64,000 bases of DNA from Thiomicrorhabdus sediminis (GCF_005885815.1 NZ_CP040602.1:1565630-1629629), one strand, 5' to 3'; counted from the first letter of the stretch, positions 37,228-47,404 are shown. Made by a program: numbers and translations. The notes: generated by a model from the letters alone, not told the origin.

Positions 37228-38577
37228 CTATCGATTCAGAACCGACTGCAACCCGGAAATAGACTCAGCCACCGAGAAATGATCCTTAATGCCCTGAGAT
37301 AAATAACCGTTCAAATCAGGATACTTTTGAATCGCCTGATCAATTTCAGGGTCGGAACCTTTTCGATAAGCTCCAACACTGATTAAATCATGGTTTTGCT
37401 GATAGGTTGAATAAAGCTGTTTAAAACGTCTTGCCATAGCCAAGTGCTGCTCATCAGCAATATCAACCATGACTCGACTTACCGAGGATTCAACATCGAT
37501 AGCCGGATAACGTCCACTATCGGCAATTTGACGGGATAACACTATATGCCCATCCAAAACACCACGAGCCGAATCGACAATCGGATCGGATTGATCATCC
37601 CCTTCGGCTAAAACCGTGTAGATAGCGGTAATAGAGCCACCGCCACTTTTACCATTACCGGCACGTTCCACTAATTGCGGCAATTTTGCAAATACCGAAG
37701 GCGGATAGCCTTTGCTGGCGGGCGGCTCGCCGACCGCCAAAGCGATTTCACGCTGCGCTTGGGCAAAACGCGTCAAAGAATCCATCAACAGTAAAACATT
37801 ATGACCTTTCTCACGAAAATATTCGGCAATCGCTGTTGCCAACATAGCCCCGTGCAAACGCATAAGAGGTGCATCATCAGCAGGCGTGGCGACCACAACG
37901 GATCTTTTCAAACCCTCTTCACCCAGGTTCTGGCGGACAAATTCGTTAACCTCTCGGCCACGCTCACCAACCAAGCCGACCACTACAATATCGGCATCGG
38001 TATAACGGGTCATCATACCAAGCAAGACACTTTTACCAACCCCGGTTCCAGCCATTAAGCCGACACGCTGACCTTTGCCCAAGGTAAGCAGACCATTGAT
38101 CGCCTTAATACCGACATCTAATGGTTCGGTAATCGGGTGGCGGCTAAGCGGGTTAATTCTTTCACCGCTTAATGACACATATGCGGCGGCTTCAATAGGC
38201 CCCAAACCATCTAAAGGCGCACCGGAGCCGTCAATGACTCTGCCGAGCATATTCGGTCCCACCCCGACTTTCACACCGCCTTCAACCGGCAACACTTCGG
38301 CATTTGGCGACAAACCCTGAGTATCACCAATCGGCATTAAAAACAGGCGACCATCATGAAAACCGACTACCTCGGCCTCGATCGGCGGTAAATCAACGCC
38401 ACGCATAATCTGGCAACGGGAACCGATCGGCGCAAAGGTTCCGACAACCTCTAAAGTCATACCGACCATACGCACCAGACGGCCGGCGACTTTTAATGGC
38501 TTGGCCTTGATGCTGCTGTGATGCAAATGCTGCAGCTTTTCTTTCAAATTGTCATTAAGCGTTTGTTGCCACTGCAT
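37228..38577 (-). CDS. fliI: FliI, flagellar export ATPase
   Basis: FliI energises substrate unfolding at the export gate. The 449-residue F1-beta-like ATPase has Walker A AGTGVGKSVLLG near 170, the catalytic Glu in VGLVGERGREVNEF, Walker B NVLLLMDSLTRFAQAQRE, and YPPSVFAKLPQLVERAG. The ATG at 38577 is preceded by AGG. It is 93 bp downstream of fliH, a gap in which I see no promoter. Confidence 0.97.
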   Translation of the reverse strand: MQWQQTLNDNLKEKLQHLHHSSIKAKPLKVAGRLVRMVGMTLEVVGTFAPIGSRCQIMRGVDLPPIEAEVVGFHDGRLFLMPIGDTQGLSPNAEVLPVEGGVKVGVGPNMLGRVIDGSGAPLDGLGPIEAAAYVSLSGERINPLSRHPITEPLDVGIKAINGLLTLGKGQRVGLMAGTGVGKSVLLGMMTRYTDADIVVVGLVGERGREVNEFVRQNLGEEGLKRSVVVATPADDAPLMRLHGAMLATAIAEYFREKGHNVLLLMDSLTRFAQAQREIALAVGEPPASKGYPPSVFAKLPQLVERAGNGKSGGGSITAIYTVLAEGDDQSDPIVDSARGVLDGHIVLSRQIADSGRYPAIDVESSVSRVMVDIADEQHLAMARRFKQLYSTYQQNHDLISVGAYRKGSDPEIDQAIQKYPDLNGYLSQGIKDHFSVAESISGLQSVLNR

Positions 38578-38670
38578 AAGTCAACCTATTGATACAACCT
38601 TTAACTGACAAAGAAAAATTTAGAAAGGGTAAATATATGAAATCATCAGCCACCAGACTGAATAAGAAAA

Positions 38671-39555
38671 TTAATTTGTTGCCGTTTGCTGCTCAGCCGA
38701 ACCATTGTCCGTCTGATTTTCCGGTTCAATTGCAGCAATCTCGAACTCGGCATTTTGTTCGACTTCCACCGCATCCTTCAACTGTTCGGCGACTTCATCA
38801 AAACGTGAAATCCAACTGTTCATAACCGTAGAATAATCTTGCTTAACCAAACAGGTTCCCTGTTGCAGCTGATGGTTTTCGCGCAACATCCAGTTTTCGG
38901 AAATCGAGGGTTTGGAAATCTGTAAAAAGGCCAGATCATCCGGATGCAAAAAGACCTCAATCTTACCTTCCGATTCCGGCAATACCAGCACCGCATCCTT
39001 AACGGCCTGGAGCACCCAGTCCTTATGCTCATCAACACTCTTATGAATGACCGTTTTAGCAATATGTAAAGCAAACTCAACCAATTCTGAATAAACTTTT
39101 TCCTCAATCACCTGATAGGGTTTCTTAATTGAAGAAAGTAATTCTTCAAACTGTTCCACCTTAGGAAGCAGGTTATCCATTACCTGCTGCTTAGCTTCGC
39201 CTTCACCTTTTTGTCGCCCTTCAACCAAACCTTTTTCTAGACCTTCTTCATAACCTTTTTGAAAAGCCTGATCATAAGCCTCTTTCTTTAAAAGCTCGGC
39301 CTGTTGCTGAAACTTAGGCTCATATTCATCATGAAATTTTTCATAAGCCTTTTGCGAAAGCTCTTCCTGTTTGGCTTTTTTTTCCTCAGCAAAACTCGAT
39401 AACTGCCAAGTTGAAATATTAGGCGCGTCAATTTCATCGCCGCGTAAAAGGCGATTGACTACCTGAGGCTGCTCTTCGTCAGTACCGACAAGCTCTTCAG
39501 CAACTTCGGCTTGCTCTGATTCAACATTCTGAGCAGACAACGCTTGCTCGCTCAT
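38671..39555 (-). CDS. fliH: FliH, negative regulator of the export ATPase
   Basis: FliH binds FliI and the C ring. The 294-residue protein has an acidic N-terminus, a helical region with the small-residue repeats of FliH (KGYEEGLEKGLVEGRQKGEG, the GxxxG-type pattern) near 105-130, and a C-terminal domain with EFALHIAKTVIHKSV and VEVFLHPDDLAFL-like segments. The ATG directly follows the fliG stop. The extended acidic tail after residue 275 is not conserved in the family. Confidence 0.92.
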   Translation of the reverse strand: MSEQALSAQNVESEQAEVAEELVGTDEEQPQVVNRLLRGDEIDAPNISTWQLSSFAEEKKAKQEELSQKAYEKFHDEYEPKFQQQAELLKKEAYDQAFQKGYEEGLEKGLVEGRQKGEGEAKQQVMDNLLPKVEQFEELLSSIKKPYQVIEEKVYSELVEFALHIAKTVIHKSVDEHKDWVLQAVKDAVLVLPESEGKIEVFLHPDDLAFLQISKPSISENWMLRENHQLQQGTCLVKQDYSTVMNSWISRFDEVAEQLKDAVEVEQNAEFEIAAIEPENQTDNGSAEQQTATN

Positions 39556-40569
39556 TTAGACGAACTCCTCAGCACCACCTGGCATCATAATCTTCTCCTC
39601 ATCCGCTAGGCGACGAACAGTCTGGATAATACTACGCTGCGCATCTTCGACCGCACTGAGTTTGACCGGACCACCGGTTTCCAGATCATCACGCATAATA
39701 TCCGCCTGACGTTTCGATAGATTGGATAGGAACTTCTCTTTAAGCTCTTTATCGGCTCCCTTAAGAGCCACCACAAGTACATCACTAGGCACTTCACCGA
39801 CAAGTGTTTGCACACCGCGGTCATCGATACCTTTAATATCATCAAAGACAAACATCTTGTCTTGAATGGCTTTACTGATTTCTTCGTGTTCGATGGCGAT
39901 ATCGTCAAGAATACGCGAGTCAACACCACTGCCCACCAAGTTAAGGATTTCAGCAGCACGTTTCTCACCACCAATGGTCGCCAACTTACCGCCTTCACCA
40001 TCACTGGAGGCGTTTTCCAGGACATCGTTCAAGTCGAATAATGCTCGCGGTTGAATGGTTGTCAAAGTCGCAATACGATAGATAACTTCAGACTGGAATC
40101 GTTCCGGAATACCACGAAGCACTTCGGCGGCTTGATCTGAATCGAAATAGGACAAGACAATCGCCACCACCTGAGGGTGTTCGTTACGCAGCATATTGGC
40201 AATGGTCGAAGGATGCTGCCATTTCAAGGCTTCCAAGCCTTTAACCTGATCACCCAATAAAGCCGCATCCATAAGGTGACCGCCACCCTCTCCAAGAGCC
40301 GAAGCCATCAAAGATTGAGCAAATTCGCTTGGATCCACCCCCAAGGCATCTTCACCGATTTCATCTAAGAACGAGGCCATAACATGGTGAATTTCACGAT
40401 GACTGACCGAGTCAACCGCCGTCATCGCAGAACCGACCATCTGCACTTCCCTAGGATTCAAATGCTTTAATACATTAGCAGCAGTTTCCTTACCAAGAGA
40501 CAGCAGCAAAATAGCCGCTTTATCCATATTAGGAATATCGATAACTTCTTCTAAAACGGAATCGGCCAT
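39556..40569 (-). CDS. fliG: FliG, C-ring torque protein
   Basis: FliG connects the stator to the rotor. The 337-residue protein has the N-terminal FliF-binding domain, the central EHPQ motif (LRNEHPQVVAIVLSYFD) and the C-terminal torque helix with charged residues (DDRGVQTLVGEV, ALKGADKELKEKFLSNLSKR). It ends with the acidic EEFV. It is 1 bp after fliF and its stop abuts the fliH start (TAAATG). Confidence 0.97.
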   Translation of the reverse strand: MADSVLEEVIDIPNMDKAAILLLSLGKETAANVLKHLNPREVQMVGSAMTAVDSVSHREIHHVMASFLDEIGEDALGVDPSEFAQSLMASALGEGGGHLMDAALLGDQVKGLEALKWQHPSTIANMLRNEHPQVVAIVLSYFDSDQAAEVLRGIPERFQSEVIYRIATLTTIQPRALFDLNDVLENASSDGEGGKLATIGGEKRAAEILNLVGSGVDSRILDDIAIEHEEISKAIQDKMFVFDDIKGIDDRGVQTLVGEVPSDVLVVALKGADKELKEKFLSNLSKRQADIMRDDLETGGPVKLSAVEDAQRSIIQTVRRLADEEKIMMPGGAEEFV

Positions 40570-40570
40570 A

Positions 40571-42262
40571 TTACTCTCCTGCTAACCACTGCTTGATAAC
40601 GTGTGCCGCGACACGTGGATCTTCAGCAACAATACTGCGAACTTTTTCGAGCAACTGATGCTCCGCTTCGGATTCCGCTTCGGACTCTTGAGCGGTTTGC
40701 TCAACTTCTTCATTCATCTGTTCAAGCGCTTTAGAAATTTCATCCACATTTTCCAGCTCTTCCTCTTCATCCGGTACATCTTCAGGATATTCCAGATAAG
40801 CTTCCTGCTTGCTGTTCAAGTCTCTGAGCATCGGACGAATCACACCGAAGATAACCAGCAGTACCGCTAGACCGGCCAATACTTGCTTGACCAAATCCCA
40901 GAACCAGGCTTCCTGCCAGATTGGCATCGCAGGCATTTCTTCTTCCGGCGCCTTGACAAATGAGGCATTGACCACACTCAAGGTATCACCACGTGTTTCA
41001 TCCAAACCGACGGTATCACTTACCAGCTGTCGGTAACGCAATAGCTCTTCATCACTAATCTGTTCACGGACAATATCACCATTATCGGCAAGACTGGTCT
41101 TGTCATCCAAAACCACCGCGACCGATAAACGGTGAATATTGCCTACCGCGTTTTTAATATGGCTAACCGTACGATCCAACTCGTAGTTTTTTGTTTTCTT
41201 TTCACTCGAGCTTTTCAGGTTTGGATCGCCGCCTGGGGTATAACCTTGCTCCGGTGCCAGACCGGCACGTGGCGGCTGGTTGGTAAGAGCTCCCGGCACC
41301 CCGGTCGGTCCATCATTACGATTGATCTCTTTGATTTCCTGCTCCGAACGTACCGCTTCCGGATCCGGCTCATAATTCTCACGCGTCTGTTCTTGCTGGG
41401 TGAAATCAAGCTCAGCCGTTACCTGGGCTCTGACCTTGTCCTCACCGCCGACAATTGGCGCCAATAAACGAATAATACGGTTTGAAAGGGTTTCTTCGAC
41501 CTGACGGGTATAGTCGAGCTGCTTCATGCTCATATTAATCATGCCGCCCGAAGTATGGTCACCGGTAAGCAGATTACCGTGCTGATCGACAACGGTAACC
41601 CCTTTGGTTTCCATATTTGGAATACTCGAAGCAACCAAATAGACAATCGCACTGACCTGCTCTTCGTTCAGACTGCGTCCAGGGTAAAGCTTAACCACAA
41701 CCGAAGCGGAAGGTTTTTGCTCTTTACGGACAAACACCGAACGTTTTGGCAAACCGAGCATGACTCTTGCGGATTTGACCGCATTGATACTGGCGACCGA
41801 CTTGGATAACTCGCCTTCCAAGGCACGGTGATAACGGGTCGTCTCTTTGAATTGGGAAATACCGAAGCCTTGTTCGACATCAAGAATCTGATAACCGGTT
41901 GGCGCCTGTTTCGGATAACCTGCCGCGGCTAATTTAAGGCGTAACGGATGAACCAAATCGGTCGGCACCAAAATACCGCCGCTAGACTGCTCAAGCTTGT
42001 ATTCAACGCCTTCTTGCTCAAGGGTCTGGACAATCTCGTTCATGTCCTTGGCGTCGACACTACCGAACAAAAGGGTATAGGAAGTGCTTTGTGACCACAT
42101 CAACAGACCGACAATCAACGAGATCGAGGCGGCAATACCGATAACGAGCGTAATCTGCTTCGCAACCGAGAGGGAAATAAGATTATTAAGGAAAGCGGAA
42201 CCTATGCCGGTAGGCGGTGCGGCATTAAGAGTATTGTCTGCGGAGGCTTGTGGTTCTGCCAT
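40571..42262 (-). CDS. fliF: FliF, MS-ring protein
   Basis: FliF forms the MS ring on which the export apparatus assembles. The 563-residue protein has two membrane helices (near residues 38-58 and 455-475), ring-building motifs with GYQILDVEQGFGISQFKETT and ARVMLGLPKRSVF, and a C-terminal FliG-binding tail. The ATG at 42262 is 57 bp downstream of fliE. Domains and length match the family. Confidence 0.97.
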   Translation of the reverse strand: MAEPQASADNTLNAAPPTGIGSAFLNNLISLSVAKQITLVIGIAASISLIVGLLMWSQSTSYTLLFGSVDAKDMNEIVQTLEQEGVEYKLEQSSGGILVPTDLVHPLRLKLAAAGYPKQAPTGYQILDVEQGFGISQFKETTRYHRALEGELSKSVASINAVKSARVMLGLPKRSVFVRKEQKPSASVVVKLYPGRSLNEEQVSAIVYLVASSIPNMETKGVTVVDQHGNLLTGDHTSGGMINMSMKQLDYTRQVEETLSNRIIRLLAPIVGGEDKVRAQVTAELDFTQQEQTRENYEPDPEAVRSEQEIKEINRNDGPTGVPGALTNQPPRAGLAPEQGYTPGGDPNLKSSSEKKTKNYELDRTVSHIKNAVGNIHRLSVAVVLDDKTSLADNGDIVREQISDEELLRYRQLVSDTVGLDETRGDTLSVVNASFVKAPEEEMPAMPIWQEAWFWDLVKQVLAGLAVLLVIFGVIRPMLRDLNSKQEAYLEYPEDVPDEEEELENVDEISKALEQMNEEVEQTAQESEAESEAEHQLLEKVRSIVAEDPRVAAHVIKQWLAGE

Positions 42263-42319
42263 GTTAAAGTCTTCTTATCTTTAAAATTAATTCAAAATCA
42301 ACACTAAGACCGTTTCAGC

Positions 42320-42658
42320 TTACAAAGGCATGTGAATAATGTCTTTATAGGCCTCTACAAGCTTATTACGAACCTGCGTCATTGCTTGGAACGATAAGCT
42401 GGCCTTCTGTGCTTGAAGCATTACTTCAGAAAGATCGGCTTCTGGATCACCACTTTCGAATGCTTTTTTCATTGCACCAGATTTTTGCTGTTCTGCATTT
42501 ACGGCATTTACCGACTGGACCAGCAGGTCGGCAAAGTTATCCGCTTTTTGCAATCCGGAGTCGGCAGATTCTGTCACCTTTTCGACAGGCTGAGATTGCG
42601 CCTGCGCTGCCAGTGAACGCATCTGTAACATTAAACTTTGAGTATCAATTTGGCTCAT
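42320..42658 (-). CDS. fliE: FliE, hook-basal body junction protein
   Basis: FliE links the MS ring to the rod. The 112-residue protein is helical, with the conserved C-terminus [20 protein letters not shown]. It is the first gene of the large structural operon and is preceded by a sigma-54 promoter about 130 nt upstream, as in Vibrio and Pseudomonas class II operons. Confidence 0.95.
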   Translation of the reverse strand: MSQIDTQSLMLQMRSLAAQAQSQPVEKVTESADSGLQKADNFADLLVQSVNAVNAEQQKSGAMKKAFESGDPEADLSEVMLQAQKASLSFQAMTQVRNKLVEAYKDIIHMPL

Positions 42659-42786
42659 AAGTTAATTAAACTCCAAATAAAGCATTTTACCTTGGTATTA
42701 GTGGCGAAAAACCTGCCTGATAATACGCTGTGTCGTTAATTCTAAAGAGTATGCAACCATTATCACATAGTTATGCTTGGCATTTC

Positions 42787-42802
42787 AGCAATTGATATGC
42801 CA
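42787..42802 (-). promoter_or_regulatory. Sigma-54 promoter of the fliE operon
   Basis: On the minus strand TGGCATATCAATTGCT keeps TGGCA, TTGC and the 10-nt GG-to-GC interval. Transcription should start near 42776, giving a leader of about 118 nt. Placement just downstream of flrC and upstream of fliE agrees with class II control. Confidence 0.75.
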
Positions 42803-42866
42803 TTTTTGCGTCATTTTTTCAACAGTTCGCTAAACTCTTTAGTAAAACGGCCGATAACAGCAGGTT

Positions 42867-44243
42867 TTAAGGAACTTCTACCCCCTGCTCTTTCAGTTTA
42901 GCAATCTTATAGCGCAAAGTTCTCGGACTGATATTTAATGCTTCAGCCGTTTTTTGACGATGACCGTCATTCTGACGCAAGGTTTCTAATATCAAGTGCG
43001 TTTCTCTGGCTTTTAAATCCAGTGGCAACTCTTCATCACTTATCGAAAACTCTTTAGCCTCGCCAGCTTCATCGCCCTGCCCGCTCATCACGCTGCTTTG
43101 CTTCTGCGTTAGAGGCTCGACAAAACCGTCATCTAATAAAATATTCTGTTCCTGGATGGTATCACCGCTCATCAGCAATAAAGCTCGTTGGATCACATTA
43201 TCCAATTCGCGGATATTGCCCGGCCAACGGTATTCAATTAAACGCTTCATTGCCTGAGCCGATATCATCGGTTGCACACGATTACTGCCGCAATGGCGCT
43301 CAATCAATCGTTCCGCAATCGCGGCAATATCTCTTGGTCTTTCACGTAACGGCGATAGGCGCATCGGAAAAACATTCAGACGATAAAACAGATCCTCACG
43401 GAATTTATTCTCGCTAATCGCCTGTTTCATATCGATATTTGAAGCACTTAACACTCGCACATCCAAATTAACCGCTTTGGTGCTACCAAGTCGCTCCACT
43501 TCCTTTTCCTGTAAAACACGCAAAATTTTTGCCTGCAGGTCGATCTGCATTTCGCCGATCTCGTCCAAGAAAATCGTACCCCCCTGTGCCTGTTCAAACT
43601 TACCGGGCATGGATTTCATCGCACCGGTAAAGGCACCTTTTTCATAACCGAACAAAGTAGCTTCAAGCATGGTCTCAGGTATGGCTGCACAGTTAATCGC
43701 AACAAACGGCTGCTTAGCTCTTGCCGACTGCAAATGAATATAACGTGCCAGCACTTCTTTACCGGTTCCACTTTCCCCACCAATCATCACACTGGCGTCA
43801 CTTTCAGCGACCTTTTTCGCCATGGTTTTCAACTGCTGGGTCGCCGGATCAGCGGCAATAAAATCATCTTCTTGAGATGCGTCGCGATTAAAATACGCCT
43901 TGGCCTTTTCTACCAAGACATTGGCTTCAAAGGGTTTGACGATATAATCCACCGCGCCGGCTTTCATCGCATCGACGGCCTGCTCGATAGTACCGTAGGC
44001 AGTCATCAAGACAATCGGCAAATAAGGCTTAGCGGCACGAATTTTTGTCATTAGAGTATAGCCGTCCATGCCGTCCATGCGAATATCGCTAAACACCATG
44101 CCGATATCATCTTTTAACGCCTTAAGGGCATCTTCTGCATTGCTGACACTAATGACCTCGAAACCATGAATGCTCAAAGTATCGACCAACGCTTCCTGCA
44201 ATACAGCGTCATCTTCGACAACTAAAATTTTTGCAATGCTCAT
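42867..44243 (-). CDS. flrC: FlrC (FleR), sigma-54-dependent flagellar response regulator
   Basis: FlrC activates class III genes with sigma-54. The 458-residue protein has a receiver with phospho-acceptor Asp53 (FSDIRMDGMDG), a full AAA+ domain with Walker A GESGTGKE and the sigma-54 contact loop GAFTGA, and a C-terminal Fis-type helix-turn-helix (RQKTAEALNISPRTLRYKI). It lies 68 bp after flrB. All catalytic features are intact. Compare the shorter FlrA at 45469. Confidence 0.96.
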   Translation of the reverse strand: MSIAKILVVEDDAVLQEALVDTLSIHGFEVISVSNAEDALKALKDDIGMVFSDIRMDGMDGYTLMTKIRAAKPYLPIVLMTAYGTIEQAVDAMKAGAVDYIVKPFEANVLVEKAKAYFNRDASQEDDFIAADPATQQLKTMAKKVAESDASVMIGGESGTGKEVLARYIHLQSARAKQPFVAINCAAIPETMLEATLFGYEKGAFTGAMKSMPGKFEQAQGGTIFLDEIGEMQIDLQAKILRVLQEKEVERLGSTKAVNLDVRVLSASNIDMKQAISENKFREDLFYRLNVFPMRLSPLRERPRDIAAIAERLIERHCGSNRVQPMISAQAMKRLIEYRWPGNIRELDNVIQRALLLMSGDTIQEQNILLDDGFVEPLTQKQSSVMSGQGDEAGEAKEFSISDEELPLDLKARETHLILETLRQNDGHRQKTAEALNISPRTLRYKIAKLKEQGVEVP

Positions 44244-44311
44244 CAGAGACCTCTTTTAACAATTTTATTTGTTATGTAATCCAGTAAACGTAACTTGATT
44301 CGATTTCATTA

Positions 44312-45460
44312 TTATTGCTCACCCATCAACGGCAAGCGTAAACCAAACTGGGAACCAAAACCCACAATTGATTTAACCCAAACTTCACCACCATGTGCCT
44401 CGGCGATCGCTCGAACCACGGCCAAACCTAAACCTGTCCCCTTTGCTCGGCTGGTATAAAAAGGCTCAAAAATCTTTTCCAGACGCTCCGTTTCAATCCC
44501 CGGCCCCTTATCGTGAATCACGATATCTACGCGCTTGTTGGGCAGCTTATTGACCGTCACCTCGACTTGCGCTTTGCTGCCAACGATATCGATCGCGTTA
44601 TTGACCAAGTTTTGCAAAGCGGTAATCAAAGCGTCTTTGTCGCCCATAACCGTTAACCCCGGTACAAACGCATTAAATCGAATCTGGCTGTCGGACATTT
44701 TGATACGCGGTTCAACCCCATGCTGCAACTCGCTGACCAATGTTTGCAACTCGATCGCCTTATCGCTGCCCTTGCCGCCTTTGGCGTACTGCAACATATC
44801 TTTGACCAAGGATTCCAAATGATTCAGGCTTCTTAAGGCCTTGTCGGCGAATTTCTTCCGGCTGACGTCATCCAGCTGGGATGAGTCCATTTGCGACACA
44901 TAAAGCAGTGCTGACGCTAAGGGGGTACGAATTTGATGCGCCAGTGATGCCGCCATCTCCCCCATAGAATGCAAACGCTGATGACGATTGACATGTTCTT
45001 GGAGGCGGCGAGCCGATGTCACATCATGAATAAGAAGGATACGATTTTTCGTTTGATCGACCGGTGTTTCGGAAAGCTGGTAAATAGAGTCATCATGAGC
45101 GATCAACTCACCGGCATCATTGCGGCTTAAAAAGACATTGCGCATAACCACTTCCCAATCACGGTGTAAAGCGTCATCGCCGAGTATCTTTTTGGCACTC
45201 GGATTCATCTCTATGACTTCGGATTGATTGTTTAATACTATGACACCGGCAGGAAGCAGTTCCAGCAAACGGCTCAGGTGATCGGCAACCTGCTTTTTTT
45301 CCTGGTCGCTCTGTTCCAGCTGAGTTTGTAATTGCTCGACCTGATGTTGCAATGACTCATAAGAATGGGTCAACTGCATGGAGGTCTGATTAAACAGTTC
45401 AAAAGCTGCTTCTAGCTCATCTAATCGTGCTTGCTGCTCTGTACCGGTTAACTCTGCCAC
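44312..45460 (-). CDS. flrB: FlrB (FleS), sensor kinase for FlrC
   Basis: FlrB phosphorylates FlrC. The 382-residue protein has an N-terminal coiled coil (residues 1-60), a PAS domain (RLLELLPAGVIVLNNQSEVI), the phospho-acceptor His in ASLAHQIRTPLASA near 174, and an ATPase domain with N (NLVNNAID), G1 (DKGPGI) and G2 (GTGLGLA) boxes. There are no membrane helices, so it is cytoplasmic. The start codon is GTG with AGGGG upstream. It is 8 bp after flrA. Confidence 0.95.
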   Translation of the reverse strand: MAELTGTEQQARLDELEAAFELFNQTSMQLTHSYESLQHQVEQLQTQLEQSDQEKKQVADHLSRLLELLPAGVIVLNNQSEVIEMNPSAKKILGDDALHRDWEVVMRNVFLSRNDAGELIAHDDSIYQLSETPVDQTKNRILLIHDVTSARRLQEHVNRHQRLHSMGEMAASLAHQIRTPLASALLYVSQMDSSQLDDVSRKKFADKALRSLNHLESLVKDMLQYAKGGKGSDKAIELQTLVSELQHGVEPRIKMSDSQIRFNAFVPGLTVMGDKDALITALQNLVNNAIDIVGSKAQVEVTVNKLPNKRVDIVIHDKGPGIETERLEKIFEPFYTSRAKGTGLGLAVVRAIAEAHGGEVWVKSIVGFGSQFGLRLPLMGEQ

Positions 45461-45468
45461 TACAACCC

Positions 45469-46575
45469 CTAACTCAACTCATACTTGCGTATTTTTTCCA
45501 CCAAGGTGGTGCGATTGGTCTGCAACAGTTTCGCCGCTTGGGAAACATTGCCTTCGGTTTGATTAAGCGCTTTCTGAATCAGTTGGATTTCCATTTCTAC
45601 CAGATAAGACTTTAAATCCAAACCGTCTTCCAGATTCGGGGCGCCCATTGAAAGACTGCTATCGATTGCCGCAGGCTCGGCTTGAACCGTTTGCGAGGCT
45701 GTTTCATCGTTGTTTACTGGCGATTGGTCATTAGCGCTTTGCGCCGATGGGACGGCAATTTCTGCTGAGACTTTTTCTGCCACCAGCAAACTGGCATTTT
45801 CATCCAGCTCAACCTGATACTTTACCGGCAGGTCATCATAATCAACCTTCAACCCGGGAAACAGAATGGATAGGCGTTCACTTAAATTACCCAACTCGCG
45901 AACATTGCCGGGCCATTGATAATTTTGTAAAGCCAGCAACGCTTTTTCGGACAAGTCAGGAATCTTACGGCCACTGGCAGCGATACGTGAGAACATGAAT
46001 TCAATCAACTCCGGAATATCTTCCGGACGCTCGCGTAGCGCCGGCATTTCGATAGGAAAAACATTCAAACGGTAAAACAGATCCTCGCGGAAATTACCGT
46101 CAGCAATATTGTCTTCCAGATTGCGATGGGTTGCCGCAATCACGCGCACATCACACTCAAAGCTTTTATTGCCACCGACACGTTCGTAAATACGTTCTTG
46201 GAGCACCCGTAATAATTTCACCTGCATCGGCAAAGGCATATCACCGATTTCATCGAGAAAAATCGAACCTTTTTCAGCCATTTCAAAGCGACCTTTACGA
46301 GCAGTGATAGCGCCGGTAAAGGCTCCTTTTTCATGACCAAAAAGCTCGCTTTCCAGCAATTCACCAGGGATCGCACCGCAGTTGATTGGAATAAACGCTT
46401 TATTAGAACGGGAAGAAGCATTGTGAAGCGCTTGGGCGACGACTTCTTTACCGGTTCCGGATTCACCTAGAATCAAAACCGTCGCATCGGTTTGCGCTAC
46501 TTGTAGAATAAGTTTTTTGACTTGTTGCATCGCCGAGCCACTGCCGACGAGCGAAGCAAAGATATCTTCAGACAT
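45469..46575 (-). CDS. flrA: FlrA/FleQ-type sigma-54 activator lacking the N-terminal receiver-like domain
   Basis: FlrA is the master activator of sigma-54 flagellar genes. The 368-residue protein begins directly at the AAA+ domain ([18 protein letters not shown]) with Walker A GESGTGKE at 37-44, the GAFTGA loop and arginine fingers ([21 protein letters not shown]), then an acidic Ser/Gln/Glu linker and a Fis-type helix-turn-helix ([18 protein letters not shown]). FleQ homologues are about 490 residues with an N-terminal FleQ domain that receives FleN and c-di-GMP input. Only 78 bp separate it from fliT, so no lost 5' exon is possible upstream. Confidence 0.9.
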   Translation of the reverse strand: MSEDIFASLVGSGSAMQQVKKLILQVAQTDATVLILGESGTGKEVVAQALHNASSRSNKAFIPINCGAIPGELLESELFGHEKGAFTGAITARKGRFEMAEKGSIFLDEIGDMPLPMQVKLLRVLQERIYERVGGNKSFECDVRVIAATHRNLEDNIADGNFREDLFYRLNVFPIEMPALRERPEDIPELIEFMFSRIAASGRKIPDLSEKALLALQNYQWPGNVRELGNLSERLSILFPGLKVDYDDLPVKYQVELDENASLLVAEKVSAEIAVPSAQSANDQSPVNNDETASQTVQAEPAAIDSSLSMGAPNLEDGLDLKSYLVEMEIQLIQKALNQTEGNVSQAAKLLQTNRTTLVEKIRKYELS

Positions 46576-46610
46576 TGATCGCCATTTACATTAATTTGAC
46601 ACCTACGACC

Positions 46611-46639
46611 TTTATATACGGGTTTTACATAGATGTCAA
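46611..46639 (-). promoter_or_regulatory. Near-consensus sigma-70 promoter of flrA
   Basis: On the minus strand TTGACA (46634-46639), a 17-bp spacer and TATAAA (46611-46616) lie 36 nt upstream of the flrA ATG. A TTTGACA/TGTCAAA dyad (46595-46601 and 46634-46640) flanks it and may be an operator or coincidence. Class I control by housekeeping sigma is the natural reading. Confidence 0.8.
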
Positions 46640-46653
46640 AATTTTGGCAACAT

Positions 46654-46953
46654 TTATTTCAAATAAGACTTAACCGAACTGAATTTCTGGGTTTCCTTTT
46701 CCAGCTCCGATAACAGTGACTGTTGGGCACGCTGAATATTTTCGCGAATCTTTTCATTATCCGACATCAGTTCAGCACCGATATCATCCAACTGTTCGCC
46801 AAATTCTTTTGAAGCGTTTTCCAACATCTCAAGCCAAACAGAATCGAGTTCATTGTAGCGTTGCCACTCATGGTCAAGTGATGCATTGAGCATATTTTTG
46901 GAATGAGTCAATAAATTCAGACGGGTTTGCTGCAAAGAAGACACACTAGCCAC
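46654..46953 (-). CDS. fliT: FliT-like small helical protein after fliS
   Basis: FliT-type chaperones bind FliD. The 99-residue product is mostly helix with charged heptads. Its position after fliS and the overlap of about 8 nt are the best support; sequence identity to FliT is weak. The first start codon is GTG at 46953, and a second GTG lies three codons later. The flrA promoter lies directly after its stop. Confidence 0.65.
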   Translation of the reverse strand: MASVSSLQQTRLNLLTHSKNMLNASLDHEWQRYNELDSVWLEMLENASKEFGEQLDDIGAELMSDNEKIRENIQRAQQSLLSELEKETQKFSSVKSYLK

Positions 46954-47380
46954 CTATGCGATCCAACTGTTCTTTTGAGGCACGCTTGATATTATCGGGC
47001 ATCTGCTGCCAAGCATCACTAATACTTTTAATCAAATCAATGACTTCATCTACTTTAGCAATATCATTTTGAGCCGATGCCGCAAACAACGTACGGTAGC
47101 AATAATCGTAGATTTCCAATAGATTGCTACCGACATTACCACCCTTATCGACATCGACACCATCGCGTAAAGACCCTAGAATACTCAACGCCTTATTGAT
47201 ATGCGCAGACTTTTTCTCAAAATTTTTCTGCTCGAGAAACACCTTAGCCAGATTCATGTTTTTTAGAGCACCGTCATAAAGCATCTGAATCAACTTATGC
47301 GGAGATGCTTCTGAAACAGCCGTTTCCACAAATGTATTGGAATAGGCTTGTGCGAATTGTTTTTTTAGAGCCATATTCAT
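46946..47380 (-). CDS. fliS: FliS, flagellin chaperone
   Basis: FliS binds flagellin C-terminal helices and prevents premature assembly. The 144-residue protein has the conserved VETAVSEASPHKLIQMLYDGALKNM region and IYDYCYRTLFAA. It lies between fliD and fliT in the expected order. With four flagellin genes next door it is the likely common chaperone. Confidence 0.95.
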   Translation of the reverse strand: MNMALKKQFAQAYSNTFVETAVSEASPHKLIQMLYDGALKNMNLAKVFLEQKNFEKKSAHINKALSILGSLRDGVDVDKGGNVGSNLLEIYDYCYRTLFAASAQNDIAKVDEVIDLIKSISDAWQQMPDNIKRASKEQLDRIGG

Positions 47381-47404
47381 CGTTAAATCCCTTGTCTTAA
47401 CTTA

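Noticed and set aside
46595-46640. TTTGACA/TGTCAAA dyad around the flrA promoter as an operator
   Set aside because: The arms are only 7 bp and 32 bp apart, and one arm is the -35 box itself, so chance is a fair explanation.
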